In this document: positions 26,261 through 35,053 of the stretch, in pieces | How the letters are laid out: every line of letters begins with the position of its first letter | Position numbering within the stretch: position 1 is the stretch's first letter | Source of the DNA: an uncultured Lachnospiraceae bacterium | Lineage (GTDB): Bacteria > Bacillota > Clostridia > Lachnospirales > Lachnospiraceae | NCBI GenBank assembly: GCA_934364805.1 | Contig: CAKRMH010000013.1 | Span: forward strand, 14,098-78,097 | Length of the DNA stretch: 64,000 nucleotides | Direction: 5' to 3' | The notes under the pieces: generated by a model | Database searches by the model: none | What the model was told of the DNA's origin: nothing | What the model saw: only the letters and a program-made list of their open reading frames with translations | Program-made: the position numbers and the translations under genes

Positions 26261-28562
26261 GTTGTTCAAATGCCTCTAATATCTTCTCCGGTGTAAATGG
26301 CACTTCTTTGATAAATACGCCGGTTGCATTATAAATTGCGTCTGCAATGGTCGGACACGGGGTATCAATAACCAGCTCTCCGATGGATTTTGCACCAAAC
26401 GGACCACTTGGTTCATAGCTGCTCTCAAATGCCACACGGATATTACCAATATCCAGACGGGATGGAATCTTATAATTCATAAGCGAATTCTCGGAAATCG
26501 CACCCTTATCTGTATATGTGACATTCTCATACAATGCCATGCCAATTCCCTGTGCCAGTCCGCCTTCTGTCTGGACACGGGCAAGATTCTCATTGATCAC
26601 CGTGCCGCAGTCCACAACGCCGACATAGTCGATCAGCTTGATCTCTCCCGTTTCCCTGTCGAGCTCAACCTCACACATACCTACCATATATGGCGGTGGG
26701 GAAGTCGGGGAAGAATGGGATTCTGTAACCTGGATCGTCTCACAGTTTCCGCACATTGATTTGGTTGCAATATCAAGAAGCGATACCTTTTTGTCCGGAT
26801 CTGCCGTGGCAGTTACTCCACCAGCGGTGAATTCTACCTCATCCTCTGCAAGCGAGAGCATTTCTGCTCCGATTCTGCAGATATGCTTCTGAAGCTTTGC
26901 GCATGCCTTTTCTACTGCCATTCCAGTGACATACGTCGTACTGGATGCATAAGAACCGGAATCATACGGTGAAAAATCCGTATCTGCGCTGTACACAGTT
27001 ACATCATCAATGGAACAGTCCATGCACTCTGCGACCATCTGGGCAAGGATCGTGTCGCATCCTGTTCCCATATCAGCTGCACCGATTACCAGAGAATACT
27101 GCCCATCCTCGGTCAGTTTTACCGTGGCACTTCCCACATCAACTCCGGAAATTCCAGATCCCTGCATTGCGATCGACATACCTACGGCACGGACTTTGTG
27201 ATTCCCCATGTCACGATATGGGTATTTTTCGTCCCATCCGATCATCTCTTTTGCTTTTTCCATGCACCGGTCAAGGCTGCAGGATAGGCATGTCTCACCA
27301 TAATAAGCATCCATGATATTTCCTTCTCTTACCATGTTGAGTTCACGGATCGCCACCGGATCCATATGAAGCCGGTCTGCCAGCTCACTGACTGCCGATT
27401 CAAGCGCAAAGATTCCCTGTGGTGCCCCATATCCGCGGAATGCGCCGGCTGCCTGAACGTTTGTGTATACAACGTCACAGGTAAAACGGTGTGCTTTCAG
27501 ATGATTGGAATACAGCGGAATGGATTTGTGACCGGAAAGTCCGACTGTTGTCGGTCCATGCTCGGAATACGCCCCACTGTTTGACAATGTATACAGATCG
27601 ATCGCACGGATATGTCCTTCTTTATCTGCTCCGACTTTTACCGTAACTTCCATCTCATGACGCGGAGAAGCCACGATCTGGCTTTCCTCTCTTGTATAGA
27701 TGATCTTGGATGGTTTCTTGGTCATCCATGTTACAAATGCCGGATAAATCTCTGCAACAACACTCTGTTTTGCGCCAAATCCACCACCAATACGTGGCTT
27801 GGTAATGCGGATCTTGGATTTTGGAATGCCCAGCGCATTGGAAAGTATTCTTCTGCAATGGAAAACGATCTGTGTGGAACTGATCACATGAAGTCTTCCG
27901 TAAGTATCAATCTCACAATATGTGCGGAAAGTCTCCATCATTGCCTGATTGTTTGCCTTACAGTGATAGGTGCCTTCCACGATCTCATCGCATTTTGCAA
28001 ACTCTGCCGCAACATCGCCATGGGCGTCTTCGCTATGCGCTACAAGATTCCGCTTATTGTCCGCACCTACCGGACAAAGTGCTTTCCAGTTCTCTTCCGG
28101 ATGGACAAGGATCGGATTGTCTTTTGCCTTATGCGGATCCAGAACCGGCTCAAGCACTTCATATTCGACTTTGATCAGCTTCATCGCCTTTTCCGCAGCT
28201 TCCAGTGTCTCTGCGGCGATAATCGCCACCGGATCTCCAATCGCACGAAGTCTCTGATCCAGGATCAGTCTGTCATAGGCACTCGGCTCCGGAAAAGTCT
28301 GCCCTGCCACCGTAAAACGCTGGTCTGGAACATCTTTATACGTATAGACGGCCTCAACTCCCGGCACAAGATATGCTTTACTTGTATCGATATTCCGGAT
28401 CAGTGCACTTGCATACGGACTTCTTAGAAGTTTGACTACAAGGCAGTCAGACGGTGTAACATCATCCACATAGACCGGCTGGCCAGTCACAAGCTGCATG
28501 GCATCTTTCTTGCGGATACGCTTGGTTACTACTTTGTATTCACGGTCATCACTGTGTAACAT
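26250..28562 (-). CDS. xdhA: Xanthine dehydrogenase-type molybdenum hydroxylase, large subunit
   Basis: 770-residue molybdopterin-binding subunit that hydroxylates purines or related N-heterocycles with water as oxygen donor. Motifs: GGGFGAKQ (cofactor contact), GAFRGYGAPQ, and FGAKSIGEL with the catalytic Glu of the GxxxxGE pattern close to the C-terminus. The N-terminal aldehyde oxidase/xanthine dehydrogenase a/b hammerhead domain precedes them. It overlaps the iron-sulfur subunit gene upstream and the MobA-like gene downstream. The operon contains an NCS2 xanthine/uracil-type permease, which favours a purine substrate, but other N-heterocycles are not excluded. Confidence 0.92.
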   Translation of the reverse strand: MLHSDDREYKVVTKRIRKKDAMQLVTGQPVYVDDVTPSDCLVVKLLRSPYASALIRNIDTSKAYLVPGVEAVYTYKDVPDQRFTVAGQTFPEPSAYDRLILDQRLRAIGDPVAIIAAETLEAAEKAMKLIKVEYEVLEPVLDPHKAKDNPILVHPEENWKALCPVGADNKRNLVAHSEDAHGDVAAEFAKCDEIVEGTYHCKANNQAMMETFRTYCEIDTYGRLHVISSTQIVFHCRRILSNALGIPKSKIRITKPRIGGGFGAKQSVVAEIYPAFVTWMTKKPSKIIYTREESQIVASPRHEMEVTVKVGADKEGHIRAIDLYTLSNSGAYSEHGPTTVGLSGHKSIPLYSNHLKAHRFTCDVVYTNVQAAGAFRGYGAPQGIFALESAVSELADRLHMDPVAIRELNMVREGNIMDAYYGETCLSCSLDRCMEKAKEMIGWDEKYPYRDMGNHKVRAVGMSIAMQGSGISGVDVGSATVKLTEDGQYSLVIGAADMGTGCDTILAQMVAECMDCSIDDVTVYSADTDFSPYDSGSYASSTTYVTGMAVEKACAKLQKHICRIGAEMLSLAEDEVEFTAGGVTATADPDKKVSLLDIATKSMCGNCETIQVTESHSSPTSPPPYMVGMCEVELDRETGEIKLIDYVGVVDCGTVINENLARVQTEGGLAQGIGMALYENVTYTDKGAISENSLMNYKIPSRLDIGNIRVAFESSYEPSGPFGAKSIGELVIDTPCPTIADAIYNATGVFIKEVPFTPEKILEAFEQHAK

Positions 28563-29028
28563 GATTCTGCACCTCCCCCTTTTTGTATGCGAGGTAGGCT
28601 TTGATGCCCCTCAGCTGCCCTTCATATCCGGAGCAGCGGCAGAGATTGCCTGAAAGATACTCGCGGATCTCATCATCTGTCGGATCCGGATTTTCACGGA
28701 ACATTGCAATCGCATTCATCATAAATCCCGGATTACAGAATCCACACTGTTCGGCACCTTCGTCTGCCACATATGCACCAAACGCCTTTGCCTCATCCTG
28801 AAGTCCCTCTAAGGTAACAACCTCGGCACCGTTCACTCTTGCAGCGATCGTGCTGCAGGACAGCACTGGTTTCTCATTGACAAAAACCGTGCACAGACCA
28901 CAGTTGGATGTCTCACAGCCGCGTTTTACGCTGTAGCATTTTAATTCTCTCAGAAGGTCCAAAAGAATGGTATCGCTCTCGATACTGTGCGTTATTTTTT
29001 TCCCGTTCAGTTGAAATGTAATCTCCAT
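28549..29028 (-). CDS. xdhC: Xanthine dehydrogenase-type iron-sulfur subunit
   Basis: 159-residue electron-transfer subunit with two [2Fe-2S] clusters. The plant-ferredoxin-like cluster uses CETSNCGLC plus a later Cys (VLSCST); the second uses CGFCNPG and CRCSGYE. Length and cysteine order match the small subunit of three-part molybdenum hydroxylases. Its start overlaps the stop of the FAD subunit gene by one base (TAATG type) and its end overlaps the large subunit, so the three are translated together. Passes electrons from the molybdenum centre to FAD. Confidence 0.93.
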   Translation of the reverse strand: MEITFQLNGKKITHSIESDTILLDLLRELKCYSVKRGCETSNCGLCTVFVNEKPVLSCSTIAARVNGAEVVTLEGLQDEAKAFGAYVADEGAEQCGFCNPGFMMNAIAMFRENPDPTDDEIREYLSGNLCRCSGYEGQLRGIKAYLAYKKGEVQNHVTQ

Positions 29029-29825
29029 TAGTTCAGACCTCCTTCCTCAATTGCCATAAGGGCACGTTTTGTCAGGACCCCAGCCATTTTCCGGCGGTAT
29101 TCGGCTCCAGCACGGTAATTGCTTCCGGTTACCACATGTGTTCTGACATAGTCTGCAAATGCAGCTGCAGATTCCCCGGTAATTCCATCTTTTAAAAGAC
29201 CGTTTTCATCCCGGAATAAAACTGCGCGTCCCGGTCTTGCACCGATCGTTCCCTGATATACACCATCCACTTTTGCCATACAGCAGGTAAGCACCGGAAA
29301 ATCAGTTTCACTGTTTCGGATGCACTGATAAGAACAGCCCTCTACCTTTTTCGGAAGGATTACTGCCTCTAAAACATCACGGTCCGGTTTCTGATCCACA
29401 TAATCGGCCAGTTCCACTTCACCCGCGTGATACAGCCGCACTTTTGCACCAAGTGCAAGAAATAACGTCAGCACATCGGAAAAACCATATCTTCCATACA
29501 GGCTTCCGCCAACCGTTGCAAGGTTACGGAACTGTACTCCGACAATGTGGCGCACGCTTTCACGTGCTGTCCCGTTTAAATATTGTGCCAGTGCTTCACT
29601 GCATTCGATCTGACGAAGGGTTACCATCGCTCCGATCACAAATGCATCTTCTGTTTCCTCAATCTGATCCAGTCCAAGACCCGAAAGATCAATCACTCCG
29701 CCGATCGTGCGGTTCTGCTGTCTTAGCCACAGATTCCCGGCCATGATGTGATTTGCCTTTTTCTGGTTCAGTTCATACGCCTCATCAATTGTTTCTACTC
29801 TGTAATACTGCTTAAATCTAAGCAT
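29028..29825 (-). CDS. xdhB: Xanthine dehydrogenase-type FAD subunit
   Basis: 265-residue flavoprotein subunit. The FAD-binding PCMH-type fold has NHIMAGN near residue 25 and a modified ATVGGSLYGRYGFSD loop at about 105-120, where the family usually has TIGGNIANGSPISD. The C-terminal CO-dehydrogenase-flavoprotein-like domain is present (IGARPGRAVLF). It accepts electrons from the [2Fe-2S] subunit and reduces NAD+ or another acceptor. First of the three hydroxylase subunits, 15 bases after the permease gene. The altered loop may reflect a different electron acceptor, which is inference. Confidence 0.88.
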   Translation of the reverse strand: MLRFKQYYRVETIDEAYELNQKKANHIMAGNLWLRQQNRTIGGVIDLSGLGLDQIEETEDAFVIGAMVTLRQIECSEALAQYLNGTARESVRHIVGVQFRNLATVGGSLYGRYGFSDVLTLFLALGAKVRLYHAGEVELADYVDQKPDRDVLEAVILPKKVEGCSYQCIRNSETDFPVLTCCMAKVDGVYQGTIGARPGRAVLFRDENGLLKDGITGESAAAFADYVRTHVVTGSNYRAGAEYRRKMAGVLTKRALMAIEEGGLN

Positions 29826-29840
29826 TTATCCACCTCTTCT

Positions 29841-31274
29841 TTATTCCTGGTCTGCTTTTTCCACAGGCTTATCCTTTGGAAGAATGATATTGAGAATAAT
29901 TGCAACAAATGCTGCAGGTACAATTCCGGACTCACCACAGATCAGCTGGAATACCTGAGGAAGGTGAGCAAGAATCGTGCTGTTTGCACCAAGACCATAT
30001 CCAAGTCCAAGTGCTACGGATACGATGGTAATGTTTCTGCCATCCAGCGGCTCTTTGGTAATCAGCTGGATACCACTGATGACGATGGAAGAGAACATCA
30101 TAACTGCAGCTCCGCCAAGTACGCTCTGTGGCATAATGGAGATCAGCGCTGCAAGCTTTGGAAACAGACCACAAAGGATCAGAAAGATTGCTCCGAAGGA
30201 AAGTGCCATTCGGTTTACCACTTTTGTCATAGTTACAAGACCTACGTTCTGGCTGAAAGAAGTATTTGGAAGTACACCAAACACTGCTGCAAGAGAAGAA
30301 CCAAGGCCATCACACATAACGCCGCCGGATAATTCATCATCTGTTGCTTCTCTTCCAAGTCCACCAACCATAACACCGGAAATATCTCCTACGGTCTCAA
30401 CTGCGGTTACAATAAACATGATCAGTACCGGGATAATGGCACGTACATCAAATACCGGTTTCACCGGAAGAATTGTCGGGAATGCGAACCAGCTCGCATC
30501 TCTTACTTTATCGAAATTCAATACCCATGCTTTGGTATACTGTACACCATCTGCATCGATTCCGGTTGTCGGAAGAACAACACCCATAATACCGCAGATG
30601 ATATATCCGCAGATAATACCGATCAGGATTGCTGAGGAACCAGCAATTCCTTTTGCAAAATGCTTGATCGCAAGAATGATACAAAGTACTGCAAGACCGA
30701 TCAGAAGGTTCTCAACAGAACCAAAGTCTTTTGCAGAAGCTCCACCACCAAACGAATTCACACCAACACTGATCAGTGACAAACCGATGGAAAGTACAAC
30801 TGTACCGGTTACAACAGCCGGAAAGAATTTACGCAGAGGCTTTAAGAACAGACCGAGCACACCCTCAAAAAGACCACCGATAATGGATGCTCCCATCATT
30901 GCGCCATATGCAAGTATTCCGCCGCCCATGATATTGGCAACACTGCTGAATACCCCGATAAATCCAGAGCTTGTTCCCATGATGATCGGAACCTTTCCAC
31001 CGACAGGTCCGATGGAAAACAACTGGATCAATGTTACAACACCTGCAATGATCATTGCATTCTGAAGCAGTTCTACATAAACGGATGCGAAATCGGAAGC
31101 TGCTCCAATTCCACATGCTCCGCAGATTACAATAAGTGGTGTAAGATTGCCCACAAACATGGCAAGCACATGCTGAAGTCCGTAAAGGATTGCATTGCTG
31201 ACCGGGATCTTACCGTAAAAGTCATACGGCGAAGTGAACTCATTTGTTCCCTTTGTCTCTTTTGTGATTTTCAT
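29841..31274 (-). CDS. NCS2-family xanthine/uracil permease
   Basis: 477 residues and about 12-14 transmembrane helices; imports a nucleobase, probably with protons. Diagnostic features: QHVLAMFVGNLTPLIV near the N-terminus, the helix-8 segment VTAVETVGDISG with the conserved Glu, and FGVLPNTSFSQNVGLV. The sequence resembles the xanthine/uric acid branch (PbuX, UacT) rather than UraA. RBS AAGGAG precedes the ATG. Located 19 bases after the aminotransferase gene and 15 before the FAD subunit, so it supplies substrate for the hydroxylase in the same operon. Confidence 0.9.
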   Translation of the reverse strand: MKITKETKGTNEFTSPYDFYGKIPVSNAILYGLQHVLAMFVGNLTPLIVICGACGIGAASDFASVYVELLQNAMIIAGVVTLIQLFSIGPVGGKVPIIMGTSSGFIGVFSSVANIMGGGILAYGAMMGASIIGGLFEGVLGLFLKPLRKFFPAVVTGTVVLSIGLSLISVGVNSFGGGASAKDFGSVENLLIGLAVLCIILAIKHFAKGIAGSSAILIGIICGYIICGIMGVVLPTTGIDADGVQYTKAWVLNFDKVRDASWFAFPTILPVKPVFDVRAIIPVLIMFIVTAVETVGDISGVMVGGLGREATDDELSGGVMCDGLGSSLAAVFGVLPNTSFSQNVGLVTMTKVVNRMALSFGAIFLILCGLFPKLAALISIMPQSVLGGAAVMMFSSIVISGIQLITKEPLDGRNITIVSVALGLGYGLGANSTILAHLPQVFQLICGESGIVPAAFVAIILNIILPKDKPVEKADQE

Positions 31275-31293
31275 AGTTTTCTCCTTGAATTAA

Positions 31294-32487
31294 TTATTTA
31301 TATTTTTTGTAAAGACGTTCAAACGCTGCAAACGAGCGTCTGATCATGTCTTCATCAACGCAGTAGGAAATCCGGACATAACCTGGGCAGCCAAATCCGG
31401 TTGCAGAAACGATCAGAAGATCCTCTTCCTTCGCTTTTTCACAAAATGCGTCTGCATCCGGCTCAAGTGCTTTTACAAACATATAAAAAGCGCCATCCGG
31501 CTTATAGCATTCATATCCAATATCGGTAAGTCCTTTATAAAGGATGTCACGATTCTTCTTATAAAGACTGATGTCTCCGGTTGCTCCAATACATCTTGCC
31601 ACAACCTTCTGGAACAGGCTCGGTGCACATACATAACCAAGTGCACGTCCTGCGCCGCAGACTGCTGCATATACCTTTTTGCTCTCGTATGCTTCATCCG
31701 GAACAAGCACATATCCGATACGCTCTCCCGGCAGAGAGAGTGATTTGCTGTAAGAATAACATACCAGTGTATTGTCATAAAATTCTGTCACATATGGCAC
31801 CTCAACACCGTCATATGCGATCTCGCGATAGGGTTCATCAGATAAGATAAATATTTCCGTGCCAAACTCTACCGATTTCTTTCTGAGGATCTCTGCCAGA
31901 TGTGCAATAGTCTCCGCTGAATAAACCGCACCGGAAGGGTTGTTCGGTGAATTGATAATAACCCCCTTTGTATGCGGTGTCAATGATTTTTCCAGTGCAT
32001 CAAAATCAATCTGGAAATTGCTGGTATCCGGTGGGATCACAACAAGCTTTGCACCTGCGGATTCTACAAAAACACGGTATTCCGGGAAAAATGGAGCAAT
32101 TGTGATAAATTCGTCATCACGATCTGTCGTCAGTGCCTTAAAACAGATGGAAAGTGATGCAGCGGCACCCATTGTCATATAGAAATTGTCCGCATGAAAA
32201 TGTGTTCCGTAGGTTCTATTGAGATAATCCGCTGTTGCCTGTCTGCACTCAAGATCTCCCTGTGCAGAAGTATAACCGTGCAGCTGGATGGAATTCAGTT
32301 CCTCTGTCAGTTTGCGGATTGTTTCATTTACACAGTCCGGTGCCGGAACAGTCGGATTGCCAAGTGAAAAATCATATACATTCTCTGCACCGACCACTTC
32401 TGCACGCTTTTTCCCATACTCAAACAGTTCACGAATAGCGGAACGTTTGCTTCCAAGTTCATACATTTCTTCTGATACCAGTTTCAT
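31294..32487 (-). CDS. PLP-dependent class I aminotransferase
   Basis: 397 residues, fold type I aminotransferase. The PLP lysine lies in YSYSKSLSLPGERIGYV; the NSPNNPSGAVY and SDEPYREI segments contact the cofactor. It resembles aspartate/aromatic aminotransferases (AspC/PatA branch), but the amino donor is unknown. As first gene of the permease-xdh operon, it may handle nitrogen released from purine breakdown or be a passenger. GGAGAGG precedes the ATG. A palindromic element of about 220 bp lies immediately upstream and probably contains or borders the operon promoter. Confidence 0.87.
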   Translation of the reverse strand: MKLVSEEMYELGSKRSAIRELFEYGKKRAEVVGAENVYDFSLGNPTVPAPDCVNETIRKLTEELNSIQLHGYTSAQGDLECRQATADYLNRTYGTHFHADNFYMTMGAAASLSICFKALTTDRDDEFITIAPFFPEYRVFVESAGAKLVVIPPDTSNFQIDFDALEKSLTPHTKGVIINSPNNPSGAVYSAETIAHLAEILRKKSVEFGTEIFILSDEPYREIAYDGVEVPYVTEFYDNTLVCYSYSKSLSLPGERIGYVLVPDEAYESKKVYAAVCGAGRALGYVCAPSLFQKVVARCIGATGDISLYKKNRDILYKGLTDIGYECYKPDGAFYMFVKALEPDADAFCEKAKEEDLLIVSATGFGCPGYVRISYCVDEDMIRRSFAAFERLYKKYK

Positions 32488-32511
32488 ATTTCCTCTCCTT
32501 CATCTTTTATT

Positions 32512-32731
32512 CATAATAGGTAATTGCGAAACTATTTTAAACTTACTCTGGCATGTGCTATGAGTACAAATAATCGCAGGCACGCTCTCGCTGCTCATCG
32601 CTGGCAACGGTACATAAGACGTCAAAATACAACGTCTAAGTACCGGCCGCTCTGAAGCACCTGCGAATTACCTGTACTCACAGCACATGCTTAGTTTAAA
32701 TTTTGATAGTTTCGCAAATGCCTGTTATTCA
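32512..32731. repeat. 220-bp palindromic element with GCGAAAC terminal repeats
   Basis: Left arm (about 32512-32580) and right arm (about 32660-32731) are imperfect inverted repeats about 70 bp long sharing TTGCGAAACTAT at the ends, GCATGTGCTATGAGTAC versus GTACTCACAGCACATGC inside, and AATCGCAGG/CCTGCGAATT at the inner ends. The centre holds a second hairpin, GGTAC..AAGACGT/ACGTCT..GTACC. No open reading frame of note. Homologous to the shorter element at 1101-1209. Likely a non-autonomous, MITE-like repeat; transcripts would fold strongly. Confidence 0.8.
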
Positions 32732-32742
32732 TCATGATAAAA

Positions 32743-32766
32743 GGGGGATCTGTGTATGATCCCCCC
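32743..32766 (-). terminator. Terminator after the 32.8-kb chemoreceptor
   Basis: GGGGGATC (32743-32750) / GATCCCCCC (32758-32766) stem with a seven-base loop, 15 bases past the receptor stop, followed on the minus strand by TTTTATC. Confidence 0.85.
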
Positions 32767-32781
32767 TGACCTGTTTTCTGC

Positions 32782-34626
32782 CTATAAAGTATAAAGCTTA
32801 ACATGCTCTTTCAATTCATCGGAAAGTCCCTTGGTATTCAGACATTCCTGATTGATCTCCTGCATAGAAGCAAGTACTTCCTGTGCGGATGCGCTTGTCT
32901 CTTCTGTCGCTGCTGCATTCTGTTCTGCAGACTCGCTGATCTCAACAACTGCATCACGGATTACTTTACAGATATCGGTCAGATCCTGTGTAATACCACC
33001 CAATGTATTGATCTGTCCATTGATTCCATCAATGTTTGTTGTGATATCTGTGTACTTCTCCTGTGTATTATGTACGCCTTCGACCTGTTTCTCAACATTC
33101 TGTTTTACGTTCTCGCTCTGATCAGTTGCGTTCTGAACACATTCTTTCAGTTCGTTCAGCATTGTATTGATATCATGTACACAGTTGGCAGATTCTTCGG
33201 AAAGTTTACGGATCTCATCCGCAACAACCGCAAATCCTTTTCCTGCTTCTCCAGCTCTTGCTGCCTCGATCGAAGCATTCAGGGAAAGAAGGTTTGTCTG
33301 GGATGCAATGCTCTGGATCATATCCGATGCCTTTGCGATCCGCTCTGTGCTGACGTTGATTCTTTCAATACTCTCAAAAATCTTATCAAAGGATACTTCT
33401 GCGTCCTTTGTAACAACAGAAAGCTGCTGTAATACCTCGGTGCCCGCTTCGCTGGCCTCGGCGATCTGTTTGCTGGTCTGCAGCAGTTCATTGGAGATTT
33501 CTTCATTTCTGGTAGCAATATTCTCAAGACGTTCCATCTGCTGTCCGGTCTCTTCAATACTGCCTGCCTGATCCGATACCCTTGCCGCAATATCTGAAAT
33601 CGCATCTGTGATCTCACTGACATTCTGACATACCTGATCGGATTTGACATTCATGGAATCCGAAGCATCATTCAGATTATCACTGGATGTTCCAAGCACT
33701 CCCATGATATCTTTCATGGATTTCTGTAATTCATTCGAAGCAACCGCAAGACGTGCGATCTCGTGTCTTCCTTTTACCGGAATCGGAGTCTTTGTCAGAT
33801 CTCTCTGTTCAAGCGCTGCGAGCTGTCCGGTTACGGTACGGATCGGTCTTACAACCGTCGAAGTAAAGTACCGGATAACGATCAGAATGATGATGATCAT
33901 GACAGCGGTGCTTGCATAACTTGCCTTCTGGCATCCATCGATGATCTTGTAGATCGTATCAGCCTGTTCCTCAAATGATTGCTGTGCATAGGCAACCAGT
34001 TTGTCTACACACTGATTGATCAGATTCGCATCATCCGTAAAGGATGCCAGGTAAAATCCAGCAGAATCAACCCCCTTGCTCTGTGACTGTTCTGCCATAT
34101 TCTGTCCCTTTTTATAAAATGAATCGAATTTGTCTGACACAATCTTCCATCCACTTGCATGTTCGTGGTCAATATCACTTACCAGTTCTATGGAATCCTT
34201 AAGCTGCTCCGCATATTTGTCACTATCTTCGTAGCCATCCTTTGGCACGGCCTGTTTCGCTGTAAGTGACGTCACAATATTCTGGACCTGCAAAATATCC
34301 ATGCGGATGTTGGACGCCTCCGTCACAACGACCATAGACTTGTCCTCCATCTCCTGTGCTGCCGCTTTCGCCGTATTCAGCACAGAATTGATCGCAATCT
34401 GTGTAATGATATATACGATGAGAATAGCTCCAAACCCAAATGCAAACAGTGCATTTAATGACTTTGGTCCTTTCTTTGTGAGTTCATAGCTGACAGCCTT
34501 CTTATTCCTGCTCCCCTTCTTTCCTGTCTGCGCTGTTTTCTGCTGTTTTGCAGGTTGTTTCTGTCTACGTGTCTCTTTCTTTGTGCCCTGTTTCTTCATC
34601 TTCCCTGATTTCCTTTGTTTCTCCAC
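32782..34626 (-). CDS. Methyl-accepting chemotaxis protein with HAMP domain
   Basis: 614 residues with classical architecture, unlike the three other receptors here. A basic N-terminal tail (Lys/Arg/Gln-rich, residues 1-50) precedes the first membrane helix (about 57-78). An extracytoplasmic four-helix-type domain spans about 80-235 and a second helix about 236-256. HAMP (about 257-310; RPIRTVTGQLAALEQRDL) and a signalling domain with tip ASQTNLLSLNASIEAARAGE follow. The start is GTG at 34626 with GGGGG upstream; an ATG nine codons later is the alternative. Single-gene unit, preceded by a structured intergenic region and followed by a strong terminator. Confidence 0.92.
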   Translation of the reverse strand: MEKQRKSGKMKKQGTKKETRRQKQPAKQQKTAQTGKKGSRNKKAVSYELTKKGPKSLNALFAFGFGAILIVYIITQIAINSVLNTAKAAAQEMEDKSMVVVTEASNIRMDILQVQNIVTSLTAKQAVPKDGYEDSDKYAEQLKDSIELVSDIDHEHASGWKIVSDKFDSFYKKGQNMAEQSQSKGVDSAGFYLASFTDDANLINQCVDKLVAYAQQSFEEQADTIYKIIDGCQKASYASTAVMIIIILIVIRYFTSTVVRPIRTVTGQLAALEQRDLTKTPIPVKGRHEIARLAVASNELQKSMKDIMGVLGTSSDNLNDASDSMNVKSDQVCQNVSEITDAISDIAARVSDQAGSIEETGQQMERLENIATRNEEISNELLQTSKQIAEASEAGTEVLQQLSVVTKDAEVSFDKIFESIERINVSTERIAKASDMIQSIASQTNLLSLNASIEAARAGEAGKGFAVVADEIRKLSEESANCVHDINTMLNELKECVQNATDQSENVKQNVEKQVEGVHNTQEKYTDITTNIDGINGQINTLGGITQDLTDICKVIRDAVVEISESAEQNAAATEETSASAQEVLASMQEINQECLNTKGLSDELKEHVKLYTL

Positions 34627-34645
34627 CGATGATTCCCCCTTATAT

Positions 34646-34680
34646 GAAGAAGAAGTGGAACTCCCTAAAATTCCACTTCT
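34646..34680 (-). terminator. Stem-loop upstream of chemoreceptor, downstream of the GTPase gene
   Basis: GAAGAAGTGGAA (starting about 34647) pairs with TTCCACTTCTTC (ending about 34680). On the minus strand it lies about 370 bases past the GTPase-nuclease stop and about 20 bases before the receptor start. Few Ts follow, so it may be a leader structure rather than a terminator. Confidence 0.5.
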
Positions 34681-34696
34681 TCCTTTTCACGTGAAA

Positions 34697-34907
34697 ATAC
34701 TGTACTAATATTATATCATGTGCTTCGCACATGATGCCTGCGGCTGATATTGCTTAACGGCTACGGCAAAAGTCCGAAAAACCTCCGGTTTTCCGGACTC
34801 GCGGGCGCGTTCTCATACAGTCCAGGGAACTATACCATACAAGTATTCATAGTTTCCTGGACTGTATGCTCACTTTTGCCTTCGCGTACATTATATCATA
34901 AGTATCA
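34697..34907. repeat. Multi-hairpin palindromic intergenic element
   Basis: Three internal hairpins: CATGTGC-TTC-GCACATG (34718-34734), AGTCCG..AAAACC/GGTTTT..CGGACT (about 34771-34799), and a long stem CATACAGTCCAGG/CCTGGACTGTATG (34814-34868). They are enclosed by outer arms pairing CGGCAAAAGT with ACTTTTGCC. It fills most of the 427-bp gap before the receptor gene. Nothing protein-coding is visible. Similar in design, not obviously in sequence, to the other palindromic elements. Confidence 0.65.
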
Positions 34908-35053
34908 TTTTTTTCAATCTTTCACCAGTATTTTGTACTTTTTTGGCATATTGCCTAATTACTTCAGATGGCTTACAGCAGCCTGCTCAATTGCCAGTCC
35001 TTCTCTGTAACGCTCCATAAACTTTTCAAAGCCCAAAACAGCTTCCCTGTCTC

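Noticed and set aside
27612..28427. Plus-strand open frame of 271 codons
   Set aside because: Entirely antisense to the xdh large subunit gene, which has full catalytic motifs; no ribosome site and no recognisable protein pattern.
29977..31065. Plus-strand open frame of 362 codons
   Set aside because: Antisense to the NCS2 permease; its length reflects low stop frequency opposite a hydrophobic gene.
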